A DNA stretch of 26,635 nt from CAZGZU01 sp964529855 (GCA_964529855.1 CAZGZU010000006.1:1-26635); one strand, 5' to 3'. Counted from the stretch's first letter, positions 1 through 7,146 are shown. The notes: a model not told the origin generated them from the letters alone. Numbers and translations: made by a program.

Positions 1-2
1 AA

Positions 3-914
3 TTGGTTCAGTACAAAGTAGAAATTGATTATGACAAAGAAGTTAACAGTCCCAAGCAGATTTTAGCTGATTTTGCTCCTAAATTCATTGAGGCCTTGGG
101 GGAATTGCCTTTAACGGATAAAAAACAGGCAATGAAAATCATCTTTGATTGTTTTAAGGAAAAACACATTTTGATGTATTTCAAAGACCCGGCTCTGCAG
201 GAACTGGTTATTGAAGAGGGTTGGGCTGGTCAGCTTTTGGAAACGGATAAAGATTATTTAAGCGTGGTTTCTTCCAACATCAATGGTTACAAGACGGACC
301 GAATGGTTGAGGAAACAATCACTCATCAGGCGGAGATTCAGGACGATGGTTCAATTATTGATACTTTGACCATTATTCGTCAGCATCAGGGCGGTCAGGA
401 GAAATATGACTGGTGGAACCGGGTTAATGCCAATTATCTAAGAGTTTATCTGCCCTTGGGCAGCCAGCTTATCTCCGCCCGGGGCCAGAGTTTGGAAGTT
501 TATCAACCGCCCATTGACTATCAGGTGCAGGGTTTTAAGACCGATTCTCTGGTTAGCGCTGTTGAAGGAACCATGACCATTGACCAGAAAACCGGCACTC
601 ATATTTTTGAGGAGAATAGCAAAACGGTTTTTGGCAATTGGGTTTATGTCAGCCCGGGCAGAACAGTTACTCTGACTTATCAATACAAGCTGCCTTTTAA
701 GATTGACTTGACTAAGCCAAGTGATAGTTATAGTTTATTAGTTCAGAAGCAGTCAGGCAGCTTAGGCAGTCAGTTCAGTCATAATTTGCAATTCCCAGCC
801 GACTGGTTGGTCTCCTGGCAATATCCTGAAGATATGAATTATCAGTCAGGCCTTATCAATTATCAAAAAGATTTGACCGTAGACAGATTTTTGGGAGTGA
901 CGTTTGGCTTTTAG
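3..914 (+). CDS. DUF4012-type surface protein, C-terminal part (5' end outside window)
   Basis: The frame is open to the left edge and begins here with TTG (not a convincing start), so this is the last ~303 residues of a longer protein. Its character matches the extracellular C-terminal half of DUF4012 proteins, which are common in CPR bacteria and Actinobacteria: a mixed alpha/beta stretch with a switch from a helical part (residues ~15-85) to beta-rich sequence (~95-300), including an ITHQAEIQDDGSI strand, YLRVYLPLGSQL near residues 145-155, and a GNWVYVSPG segment near 211-219 followed by TVTLTYQYKLP. No membrane segment is visible in this part; family members usually carry one near the N-terminus. 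Its function is not known; an envelope-associated role is inferred from the family. Medium confidence in the family, low in any function. Confidence 0.7.
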   Translation: MVQYKVEIDYDKEVNSPKQILADFAPKFIEALGELPLTDKKQAMKIIFDCFKEKHILMYFKDPALQELVIEEGWAGQLLETDKDYLSVVSSNINGYKTDRMVEETITHQAEIQDDGSIIDTLTIIRQHQGGQEKYDWWNRVNANYLRVYLPLGSQLISARGQSLEVYQPPIDYQVQGFKTDSLVSAVEGTMTIDQKTGTHIFEENSKTVFGNWVYVSPGRTVTLTYQYKLPFKIDLTKPSDSYSLLVQKQSGSLGSQFSHNLQFPADWLVSWQYPEDMNYQSGLINYQKDLTVDRFLGVTFGF

Positions 915-915
915 G

Positions 916-967
916 TAATTTTAGTCCCTGAGCTTGTCGAAGGGCTTGCCGAGGGATAAAATTTTAG
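916..967. repeat. Palindromic repeat, CCTGAGCTTGTCGAAGG core (left of GIY-YIG gene)
   Basis: The core CCCTGAGCTTGTCGAAGGG lies at 926-944 and is followed by a degenerate second copy (CTTGCCGAGGGA). Short inverted arms AATTTTA (917-923) and TAAAATT (957-963) enclose it. The same core, degenerate, recurs at 16496-16512 and, in reverse orientation, at 16541-16560; a split version lies at 1269-1308. It fills the gap between the DUF4012 gene and the endonuclease gene. Confidence 0.75.
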
Positions 968-980
968 TTCGGATTTGAAT

Positions 981-1253
981 ATGTTTCAACAATGGAAATG
1001 GTATGTCTATATAATTGAGTGCCTCGACAAAAGTTTTTATACTGGTTTAACTTGGCGAGCGGACTTACGATGGATTCAACATTTATCAGGGCTTGGCTCT
1101 AAATACACAGCTAAGCATAAAGTAAAGAAGGTAGTTTATTTAGAAGAATACGACGATTTGGATCAAGCTAGAAGAAGGGAGAAACAAATTAAAGGATGGA
1201 CAAGGGTGAAAAAAGAGAAGTTAATTAAAGGAGAATGGGGGAAGTGGGAATAG
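981..1253 (+). CDS. Small GIY-YIG endonuclease domain protein (UPF0213/URI type)
   Basis: A 90-residue stand-alone GIY-YIG domain. The hallmark is split in the usual way: YVYIIE near residues 9-14 (the 'GIY' strand, here YVY) and FYTGL near 19-23 (the 'YIG' strand, here YTG), followed by a conserved Arg (RADLRWIQHLSG) and His, then the ARRREKQIKGW motif typical of this small-protein family. ATG at 981 is preferred over an in-frame TTG two codons upstream; there is no clear ribosome site. These proteins are predicted metal-dependent DNA nucleases, but the biological role of the small stand-alone type is unsettled. Palindromic repeats with related cores lie on both sides (916-967 and 1269-1308), which suggests the gene and repeats may move or spread together; that is inference. 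Confidence 0.88.
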   Translation: MFQQWKWYVYIIECLDKSFYTGLTWRADLRWIQHLSGLGSKYTAKHKVKKVVYLEEYDDLDQARRREKQIKGWTRVKKEKLIKGEWGKWE

Positions 1254-1268
1254 TAAGAATTTAAGTCT

Positions 1269-1308
1269 TTGCCTTCGACTCCCCGCCTAAGGCGGGTCGC
1301 TCAGGCAA
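1269..1308. repeat. Palindromic repeat with nested GCGGG hairpin (right of GIY-YIG gene)
   Basis: Outer arms TTGCCT (1269-1274) and AGGCAA (1303-1308) enclose CTTCGAC and GCTCAGG half-cores, i.e. the reverse of the 926-944 core, split by a perfect hairpin CCCGCCTAAGGCGGG at 1282-1296. A near-identical hairpin is nested in the first lepA insertion at 3182-3196. The element ends 6 bases before the murJ start. Confidence 0.75.
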
Positions 1309-1314
1309 TAAGAG

Positions 1315-2898
1315 ATGTTTAAAAGCTTCCTCAATAACCAATCAAAGACCATTGCCGCGGCCGCTGTGATATTAGGAGCGGCTTCTTTAGTTAGCCGTTT
1401 GTTGGGTCTCTTGCGTGACCGCATTTTAGCCGGTCAGTTTGGAGCTGGCGATGAACTGGATGTCTATTATGCTGCTTTTCGCATCCCGGATTTGGTTTAT
1501 TCCTTATTGGTCTTGGGTGCTATTTCAGCCGGCTTTATTCCGGTTTTTGTCGGTTATCTTCAGAAAAACAAAGGACAATGCTGGCATCTGGCTAACAGCG
1601 TGCTTAACTTAATGGCTTTGTCCTTAATAGTTATTTGTTTTCTTTTAATTATTCTGACGCCTTGGCTGAGCAAATTGGTTGCCCCGGGTTTTTCTTCGGA
1701 GAAATTATCTTTAACTGTCCAGTTAACCAGAATTATGTTTTTAAGTCCTTTTTTTCTGGGCTTGAGTGCGGTCTTCGGGGGGATTTTGCAAAGCTTCCGT
1801 CGTTTCCTGATTTATTCTTTGGGGCCGATTATGTATAATCTGGGTATTATCTTCGGCGCTCTGGTTTTGGTAAAGTATTACGGCCTCCTGGGTCTGGCTT
1901 ATGGTGTAGTTTTAGGAGCTTTTTTGCATATGGCTGTTCAGATTCCTACGGCCTGGCTTTGTGGATTCAGATGGCAGCCGGTTTTTGATTTCAGGTTTAG
2001 AGGAGTGCAGCGGATTTTCAAATTAATGCCCCCTCGCATTCTAAGTTTGGCTCTTTCCCAGATTAATTTTTGGCTGATGACTGTTTTTGCTTCTTTTCTG
2101 GCCGTGGGCAGTCTGGCTGTCTATAATTTAGCCCATAATATCTGGGCTTTCCCTTTGGGTATTTTCGGCATTTCTTTTGTTCTGGCTGCTTTTCCTAAAC
2201 TCTCCCAGACGGCTCAAAAAAAAGACCTGGCTGGTTTTGTTAAAACATTTTCTTTAACTTTCCGCCAGATTCTCTTTTTCATTTTACCTTCAGCTGTTTT
2301 GTTTATTGTGCTGCGCATCCAATTGGTCCGGGTTATTTTAGGCACCGGTCAATTTGACTGGTCTGACACAGTTCTGACTTATCAAACCCTCGCATATTTC
2401 TCTTTAGGCCTTTTTGCCGAAGCGCTCATCCTGCTTTTTCTGCGCGGCTTTTTTGCCTGGGAAGATACCAAAACACCTTTCCTGATTGGTCTGTTGGCCA
2501 CGGCTGTCCGCTTGTCAGCTGCCTGGTTCCTGGCTCAATCCTTGGGCGTAGCTGGTCTGGCTCTGGGCTTTTCCTTGGGTAGTATTCTTTATCTGATCCT
2601 GCTTTTTATTGCCTTGAGAAGGAAAATAGGGGATTTGGATGAGAGAAAGATATTGATAACCGGCTTCAAAATGCTGACTGCTTCTTTAATAGCCGGCTTA
2701 GTTGCTTATTTACTTCTATCTCCTTTGGCTTCTTTGGTTGAAACAACCACTGGCTTAGGAGTTTTCATCCAGGGCGGCTTGGCCGGACTGGCCGGTCTTT
2801 TAATTTATCTGTTGGCCAGCCGGCTTTTCCGCTTGGATGAGCTTAAGCTGTTTCTTTTGTCTTTGTTTCGTCGTTTGCCCGGAGCAGATTCATTCTAA
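1315..2898 (+). CDS. murJ: Lipid II flippase MurJ (MviN family)
   Basis: A 527-residue polytopic membrane protein of the MOP exporter superfamily that flips the peptidoglycan precursor lipid II across the cytoplasmic membrane. The N-terminus shows the family signature: AAAVILGAASLVSRLLGLLRDRILAGQFGAG (given here by character; residues ~14-45), then DVYYAAFRIPDLVYSLL (~49-65) and GAISAGFIPVF (~68-78). About 14 hydrophobic segments follow to the C-terminus. The length fits the family. The ATG at 1315 follows a palindromic repeat directly, with no strong ribosome site. LepA starts 8 bases after the stop, so the two are probably co-transcribed. A complete MurJ implies that the cell makes its own peptidoglycan or at least handles lipid-linked precursors. 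Confidence 0.93.
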   Translation: MFKSFLNNQSKTIAAAAVILGAASLVSRLLGLLRDRILAGQFGAGDELDVYYAAFRIPDLVYSLLVLGAISAGFIPVFVGYLQKNKGQCWHLANSVLNLMALSLIVICFLLIILTPWLSKLVAPGFSSEKLSLTVQLTRIMFLSPFFLGLSAVFGGILQSFRRFLIYSLGPIMYNLGIIFGALVLVKYYGLLGLAYGVVLGAFLHMAVQIPTAWLCGFRWQPVFDFRFRGVQRIFKLMPPRILSLALSQINFWLMTVFASFLAVGSLAVYNLAHNIWAFPLGIFGISFVLAAFPKLSQTAQKKDLAGFVKTFSLTFRQILFFILPSAVLFIVLRIQLVRVILGTGQFDWSDTVLTYQTLAYFSLGLFAEALILLFLRGFFAWEDTKTPFLIGLLATAVRLSAAWFLAQSLGVAGLALGFSLGSILYLILLFIALRRKIGDLDERKILITGFKMLTASLIAGLVAYLLLSPLASLVETTTGLGVFIQGGLAGLAGLLIYLLASRLFRLDELKLFLLSLFRRLPGADSF

Positions 2899-2906
2899 GC
2901 TAAGCG

Positions 2907-4886
2907 ATGTCAACAAATCAGCAAAACATCCGTAATTTTGTAATAATTTCTCACATTGACCATGGCAAGTCCACTTTGGCGGACCGGCTTTTGGAATTGA
3001 CTGGTACAATTGAACAGAGAAAAATGCGCGCCCAGTTTTTGGACATGATGGAGTTAGAAAGAGAGAAAGGCATTACTATTAAGTTGCAGCCAGTCAGGAT
3101 GGAGTACGTTGTCATTGCGAGCTCCGACTTAAAAGTCGGAGCGAAGCAATCCCGTGGAGAATCAGACGGGATTACTTCGTCCCCGCCTCAGGCGGGTCCT
3201 CGTAATGACAAGTATATCTTAAACTTAATTGACACCCCCGGTCACGTTGATTTTACTTATGAGGTTTCCCGCAGTTTGGCCGCTGTGGAGGGAGCTGTCC
3301 TTTTGGTTGATGCCAGTCAGGGCATTCAGGCGCAAACTTTGGCTAATCTTCATTTGGCCCAGCAACAGGGTTTGGTTATTATTCCGGTGGTTAACAAGAT
3401 TGACTTGGTTCATGCTCAAGTAGAAGAGACGGCAAAAGAGATGAGTCAGTTGTTGGGAGTCAAAGAAAGCGAGATTATCAGAATTTCTGCCAAGCAGGGA
3501 ACCAATGTGGAAAAAGTTTTGCAGGCGATTATTAAAAGAGTGCCTTGCCCGACCGGCCACTCAGATAAACCCTTGCGAGCTTTGGTTTTTGATTCCACCT
3601 ACGACCCCTATAAAGGAGTGATTGCCTATTTGCGAGTGGTTGACGGTCAGATTAAAACTGATGATAAAATATTAATGCTTGCTTCCGGGGCCAGGAGCGA
3701 GGCGACGGAAGTGGGAATTTTTAAACCGGAACTGGCCAGAGCTGATTCTTTGGAAGCCGGTCAGATTGGCTATCTGGCCACCGGATTAAAAGAGGTTAGC
3801 CAGTGCCGGGTGGGCGATACAATAAGCAATGTCATTGCGAGCTCCGGCCTAAAAGTCGGAGCGAAGCAATCCCGTGGAGAATCGGACGGGATTACTTCGT
3901 CGTCCCGACAAAATGTCGGGACTCCTCGTAATGACAATGAGGTCCGGGCCCTGCCCGGTTATCAGGAAGCCAGGCCAGTGGTTTTTGCCAGCTTTTACCC
4001 AGTCAGCAACAATGACTATAATCTACTCAAGGACAGCTTAGGCAAATTAAAATTAAACGACGCTTCTTTGCAATACGAGCCAGAGTCAGCCGAGGGCTTG
4101 GGTCGGGGATTTCGTTGCGGCTTTCTGGGCATGCTTCATCTGGAAATAGTTTTGGAAAGGTTGCGCAGGGAATACAAGCTGGATTTAATTATTACTTCGC
4201 CCTCGGTCAGTTATCGGATAGCTGACCGGGCAGGAAAACACCGGACTATTTCCTCGCCAGCTGACTTTCCGGAAACAGGCAGGCCGGATAAACTGGAAGA
4301 GCCCTGGGTAGCTTTGGAAATAATCACGCCAAATAATTATCTGGGTCAGGTTATGAAATTGTTGGAGAAAATAAGGGGGGAGTATCAGGATACCCAATAT
4401 CTGACTGCCCAAAGAGTTTTGGTTACTTACCAGGCGCCGCTTAATGAAATCATTGTTGATTTTTATGATAAATTGAAGAATACCACGGCCGGTTATGCTT
4501 CAATGAATTATCAAATGACCGGTTATCAGCCGGCTGATTTGGTCAAGATGGACGTTTTAGTGGCTGGCGAAAAAAAAGAGGCCTTTTCGCGGATTGTTCA
4601 CCAGGAAAATGTTGATGCCGAAGCCAGGGCCCTGGTCAGGAAACTCAAAGAAACAATACCTCGTCAGCTTTTCGCCGTTTCTCTGCAGGCAGTGGTCAAC
4701 GGTCGGATTATTGCCCGGGAAACCATAGGGGCTTTGCGTAAAGACGTGACCGGCTATCTTTACGGCGGTGATTATACCCGTAAACGCAAATTATTGGAGA
4801 AACAAAAAAAGGGCAAGAAGAAAATGAAAGCCCTTGGCAAAGTGACTATCCCCCAGGATGTTTTTCTGAAGGTGTTGAAAAAATAA
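2907..4886 (+). CDS. lepA: Elongation factor 4 (LepA) with two in-frame repeat-encoded insertions
   Basis: A ribosome-associated translational GTPase. G motifs are intact: HIDHGKST (residues 16-23), DTPGHVDF, NKIDL and SAKQG. The LepA-specific C-terminal end is complete (GGDYTRKRKLLEKQKKGKKKMK). At 659 residues it is ~60 longer than the E. coli protein (599). The excess is accounted for by two peptides, residues 69-101 and 309-343, both beginning VIASS(D/G)LKVGAKQSRGESDGITSS and ending in RND. They are encoded by two copies of a palindromic DNA repeat (99 and 105 bp, both multiples of three). The first sits between switch I and the DTPGH motif; the second in a domain II loop after VGDTI. Removing them restores a normal alignment. 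Function is probably retained because all motifs are intact and there is no stop, but that is inference. Confidence 0.95.
   Translation: MSTNQQNIRNFVIISHIDHGKSTLADRLLELTGTIEQRKMRAQFLDMMELEREKGITIKLQPVRMEYVVIASSDLKVGAKQSRGESDGITSSPPQAGPRNDKYILNLIDTPGHVDFTYEVSRSLAAVEGAVLLVDASQGIQAQTLANLHLAQQQGLVIIPVVNKIDLVHAQVEETAKEMSQLLGVKESEIIRISAKQGTNVEKVLQAIIKRVPCPTGHSDKPLRALVFDSTYDPYKGVIAYLRVVDGQIKTDDKILMLASGARSEATEVGIFKPELARADSLEAGQIGYLATGLKEVSQCRVGDTISNVIASSGLKVGAKQSRGESDGITSSSRQNVGTPRNDNEVRALPGYQEARPVVFASFYPVSNNDYNLLKDSLGKLKLNDASLQYEPESAEGLGRGFRCGFLGMLHLEIVLERLRREYKLDLIITSPSVSYRIADRAGKHRTISSPADFPETGRPDKLEEPWVALEIITPNNYLGQVMKLLEKIRGEYQDTQYLTAQRVLVTYQAPLNEIIVDFYDKLKNTTAGYASMNYQMTGYQPADLVKMDVLVAGEKKEAFSRIVHQENVDAEARALVRKLKETIPRQLFAVSLQAVVNGRIIARETIGALRKDVTGYLYGGDYTRKRKLLEKQKKGKKKMKALGKVTIPQDVFLKVLKK
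3111..3209. repeat. Palindromic element copy 1, inserted in frame in lepA
   Basis: 99 bp bounded by the imperfect inverted termini GTCATTGCGAG and CTCGTAATGAC. Inside, in order: a 10-bp-stem hairpin (3121-3142, GCTCCGACTT/AAGTCGGAGC), a longer dyad CGAAGCAATCCCGT / ACGGGATTACTTCG around 3141-3179, and a small hairpin CCCGCCTCAGGCGGG (3182-3196). It starts exactly on a codon boundary. The GTCATTGCGAG...GCGAAGCAATC style is a dispersed palindrome type seen in many bacterial genomes and resembles in concept the Rickettsia palindromic elements that enter genes. Confidence 0.92.
3831..3935. repeat. Palindromic element copy 2, inserted in frame in lepA
   Basis: 105 bp with the same termini as copy 1 and the same reading frame. 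Bases 3831-3900 match copy 1 at all but a few positions. The third hairpin differs: copy 1 has CCCGCCTCAGGCGGG, while this copy has a 9-bp stem GTCCCGACA with loop AAA at 3902-3922. The first hairpin carries changes (GGCCT for GACTT) that weaken its stem. AAT flanks both sides of this copy, but copy 1 has no matching flank, so a target duplication is not established. Confidence 0.92.
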
Positions 4887-4920
4887 TCTCAATTCCCAAA
4901 CCCCGAATTTTCTGATATGA

Positions 4921-5025
4921 TTAGAGCAGCGGAACTAACAAAAAGGCAAGCATACTTAGCACGACCAGACTGGCTAAGAGTATCCAGACCAAACGAAACA
5001 GTTTCTTTTGGGTAGACAGCTTCAT
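4921..5025 (-). CDS. 34-residue predicted single-pass membrane peptide
   Basis: A short minus-strand frame in the gap between lepA and the ftsB-like gene reads MKLSTQKKLFRLVW, then an uninterrupted hydrophobic run (residues ~13-34) ending FLLVPLL and TAA. The basic N-terminus followed by ~20 hydrophobic residues gives a clear N-in membrane anchor. It fills most of an otherwise empty 178-bp gap, and codons are coherent. There is no Shine-Dalgarno sequence, but an extended -10 (TGCTATATT on the minus strand, 5032-5040) ends 6 bases before the ATG, which would give a leaderless message. Function unknown. It could be a chance frame, but composition and context make a real small gene likely. Confidence 0.65.
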   Translation of the reverse strand: MKLSTQKKLFRLVWILLASLVVLSMLAFLLVPLL

Positions 5026-5031
5026 ATTTAA

Positions 5032-5040
5032 AATATAGCA
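5032..5040 (-). promoter_or_regulatory. Extended -10 promoter for leaderless small-peptide mRNA
   Basis: The minus strand reads TGCTATATT, an extended -10 (TGnTATAAT-like), 6 bases before the ATG at 5025. No good -35 is needed for this promoter class. Predicted transcription start coincides with the start codon. Confidence 0.4.
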
Positions 5041-5064
5041 AAAATATTTGAATGAGGCAAAAAA

Positions 5065-5493
5065 ATGGCTCAGACAGGTAAAAACTTCATTAAAAAACTT
5101 CTTAGCTCCAAGCTTTTCCTTTTTTTGATTATCGTGGTCTTAATCGCTTTGATAGTCAGTTTGCTTCAGGAAAGTTATCGCAAATACCAATTGACAAAGG
5201 AAATCAATAATTTAAAATCAGAGATTGAGCGGTTGGAGGGGAATAATAAGCAGATGGCTAACCTGATGGAATATTTCAAAGAGGAATCCTATATGGAAAA
5301 AGAAGCGCGGCTTAAGCTTAATTTGAAAAAGCCGGGCGAGAAAGTGGTTATTTTATCTCCCGGGTCAACTGAACCGGCTGAAGAGGAGAATATAGGAGAG
5401 GATAGTTCGTCCGGCAAACCGATTGATTATGACAATCTCAATATAGAAACAGCCAATTATTGGAAATGGTGGGAGTATTTTTTCAGGGATTGA
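5065..5493 (+). CDS. FtsB/DivIC-like septum formation initiator
   Basis: A 142-residue bitopic protein: short basic N-terminus, membrane segment at residues ~16-35 (FLFLIIVVLIALIVSLL), coiled coil at ~42-75 (LTKEINNLKSEIERLEGNNKQM), then the family's distinctive MEKEARLKLNLKKPGEKVVIL segment at ~78-98, and an acidic tail ending in WKWWEYFFRD. This is the FtsB/DivIC architecture, which in other bacteria links FtsL and FtsQ/DivIB in the divisome and acts at the outer face of the membrane. The tail after residue 100 is longer than in E. coli FtsB (103 aa). GAGG seven bases before ATG is a weak ribosome site. FtsE and ftsX lie downstream across two tRNA genes, so this is a division-related neighbourhood. 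UGA is the stop. Confidence 0.85.
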   Translation: MAQTGKNFIKKLLSSKLFLFLIIVVLIALIVSLLQESYRKYQLTKEINNLKSEIERLEGNNKQMANLMEYFKEESYMEKEARLKLNLKKPGEKVVILSPGSTEPAEEENIGEDSSSGKPIDYDNLNIETANYWKWWEYFFRD

Positions 5494-5498
5494 TTCAG

Positions 5499-5572
5499 GC
5501 GGGTGTAGCTCAATGGTAGAGCGTCTGCTTCCCAAGCAGATGACGTGGGTTCGATTCCCATCACCCGCTCCA
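5499..5572 (+). tRNA. tRNA-Gly (anticodon CCC)
   Basis: Cloverleaf can be drawn: acceptor GCGGGTG/CACCCGC, D arm AGCTCAATGGTAGAGC, anticodon stem TCTGC/GCAGA with loop TTCCCAA (anticodon CCC), T arm with GGTTCGATTCC. Discriminator T and an encoded CCA (5570-5572). It starts 5 bases after the ftsB-like stop and directly abuts tRNA-Thr. Confidence 0.95.
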
Positions 5573-5644
5573 GCCGAGGTAGCTCAGTGGTAGAGCAGGG
5601 CTTTCGTAAAGCTCAGGTCGTCGGTCCGAATCCGACCCTCGGCT
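5573..5644 (+). tRNA. tRNA-Thr (anticodon CGT)
   Basis: Acceptor GCCGAGG/CCTCGGC, D arm AGCTCAGTGGTAGAGC, anticodon stem GGGCT/AGCTC (one G-U pair) with loop TTCGTAA (anticodon CGT), T arm GGTCCGAATCC. Unlike the adjoining tRNA-Gly, no CCA is encoded (TCATTT follows), so CCA must be added enzymatically. It begins at the base after the tRNA-Gly CCA. Confidence 0.95.
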
Positions 5645-5681
5645 CATTTACTAAACTAGTTGGATGTGTTAAACTAGGCAA

Positions 5682-6443
5682 ATGAAAGAGCTGACTGAAA
5701 AATTAAAGGGCAAGTATGACAAACACCCAGCCATTATTTCCATCTATGCGGGAGCCGGCGGAATAGATGCCCAGGATTGGGCGGAAATGCTCTTACGGAT
5801 GTATTTAAGATATGCCCAAAAAAAACAATGGCCAGCCCAAGTTCTTCAAATCAAGGAAGGCAAAGAAGCGGGCATCAAGAACGTTACCCTGATTGTGGAA
5901 GCTCCTTATGGTTATGGTCTTTTAAAAGGCGAGTCAGGCGTTCATCGCCTGGTCCGTCTTTCTCCTTTTAATGCAGACCATCTTCGCCATACCTCTTTTG
6001 CCTTGGTAGAGGTTTTGCCTGAATTTAAAGAAATAAAGGAGATTGCCATTAAGCCGGAAGATTTGAGAATTGAGACCTATCGGGCCAGCGGGCCGGGTGG
6101 TCAATACGTTAACAAGACCGAATCAGCCGTCAGAATTACTCATTTGCCCACCGGTATTGTGGTTGCCTGTCAGAGTGAGCGCTTGCAGGGAGAGAACAAA
6201 AAAAGAGCCATGAAATTGCTCTATAGCAAACTTTATCAGCATACTTTAAAAACCAGAGAAAAGGAAAAGACGCAAATAAGAGGAGAGCCCACGGCTGCTG
6301 AATGGGGGAGCCAAATCCGTTCTTACGTACTCCATCCCTATAAAATGGTCAAGGACCATCGGACCGGCGTAAAATCGGGTGACCCGGAAGCAGTTTTGGA
6401 CGGTAAGTTGGATAAATTTGTAGAGGGCTTTATTCAAAAATGA
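5682..6443 (+). CDS. prfB: Peptide chain release factor 2, lacking most of domain 1
   Basis: Class I release factor. The SPF tripeptide (residues 94-96, in HRLVRLSPFNADHLRHTSF) is the RF2 signature for UGA/UAA reading, and GPGGQ at 137-141 is the peptidyl-tRNA hydrolysis loop. The C-terminal helix region (VLDGKLDKFVEGFIQK) is present. The protein has 253 residues against ~365 for E. coli RF2: it starts at the point equivalent to E. coli residue ~110, so the N-terminal helical part of domain 1 is absent. An in-frame TAA at 5670-5672 and the tRNA genes just upstream rule out a longer start or a classical programmed frameshift leader here. Domains 2-4, which decode and catalyse, are complete, so the factor is probably active. 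Overlaps ftsE by 4 bases (ATGA). Confidence 0.92.
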   Translation: MKELTEKLKGKYDKHPAIISIYAGAGGIDAQDWAEMLLRMYLRYAQKKQWPAQVLQIKEGKEAGIKNVTLIVEAPYGYGLLKGESGVHRLVRLSPFNADHLRHTSFALVEVLPEFKEIKEIAIKPEDLRIETYRASGPGGQYVNKTESAVRITHLPTGIVVACQSERLQGENKKRAMKLLYSKLYQHTLKTREKEKTQIRGEPTAAEWGSQIRSYVLHPYKMVKDHRTGVKSGDPEAVLDGKLDKFVEGFIQK

Positions 6444-7123
6444 TACGCTTTAAAAAAGTTTCCAAAATATATCCGCCTGATTGTCAGGCCTTAAACAACA
6501 TTGATTTAACCATTGATAATGAAGAGTTTGTTTCAGTGGCCGGACGTTCAGGAGCTGGTAAATCTACCCTAATAAAACTTTTAATCCGTGAAGAACTGCC
6601 TACCCAGGGTCAGATTCTTTGGGGCGAGCAGGACATTGGTCAGATACGCGATAAGGATTTGCCTTTTTGGCGTCGTCAGATCGGCATGGTTTTTCAGGAT
6701 TTCCGGCTTTTGCCTGATAAAACGGCTTATGAGAACATTGCTTTTGCCATGGAAACAGGCGGTCGTTCTGACGCGGAGATTGAGAGGGACGTACCCCAGT
6801 TGCTTAAGCTGGTTAATTTGGTGGAACGAGCCGGTCATTTTCCCAGTCAGCTTTCCGGAGGCGAAAAACAGCGGGTAGGTATTGCCCGGGCTTTGGCTCA
6901 TCGTCCCAAAGTTTTAATTGCTGATGAACCGACCGGCAATTTAGACCTTTTGCATACATGGGAGATTATCAAGCTTTTAATCAAGATTAATGAATTAGGG
7001 ACAACCGTTATTCTGTCTACCCATAACCGGGAGATTATCAATGGTTTGGACAAACGGGTAATTACCTTAGAGAAGGGCAAGATTATCAAGGATGACCAGA
7101 ATGGCAGCTATATCCTGTTTTAA
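6440..7123 (+). CDS. ftsE: Cell division ATP-binding protein FtsE
   Basis: ABC ATPase of 227 residues that works with FtsX at the division site to control peptidoglycan hydrolases. Walker A GRSGAGKST (residues ~35-43), Q-loop VFQDFRLLPDKTAYENI (~90-106), signature LSGGEKQRVGIARAL (~138-152), Walker B VLIADEPTGNLD (~158-169) and H-loop STHNREI (~193-199) are all visible. The FRLLPDKTAYENI Q-loop stretch is characteristic of FtsE rather than LolD or MacB. Length is normal. Start ATG overlaps the prfB stop; prfB-ftsE-ftsX is a widespread bacterial gene order. Confidence 0.95.
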   Translation: MIRFKKVSKIYPPDCQALNNIDLTIDNEEFVSVAGRSGAGKSTLIKLLIREELPTQGQILWGEQDIGQIRDKDLPFWRRQIGMVFQDFRLLPDKTAYENIAFAMETGGRSDAEIERDVPQLLKLVNLVERAGHFPSQLSGGEKQRVGIARALAHRPKVLIADEPTGNLDLLHTWEIIKLLIKINELGTTVILSTHNREIINGLDKRVITLEKGKIIKDDQNGSYILF

Positions 7124-7146
7124 TTTGAAATCATAAATTCTAAATT

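Noticed and set aside
3831..3938. AAT target-site duplication around the second lepA insertion
   Set aside because: Three bases only, and the first copy has no matching flanks.
5645..5681. Programmed-frameshift leader for prfB
   Set aside because: No CTTTGAC-type slippery site, and tRNA genes occupy the needed space.
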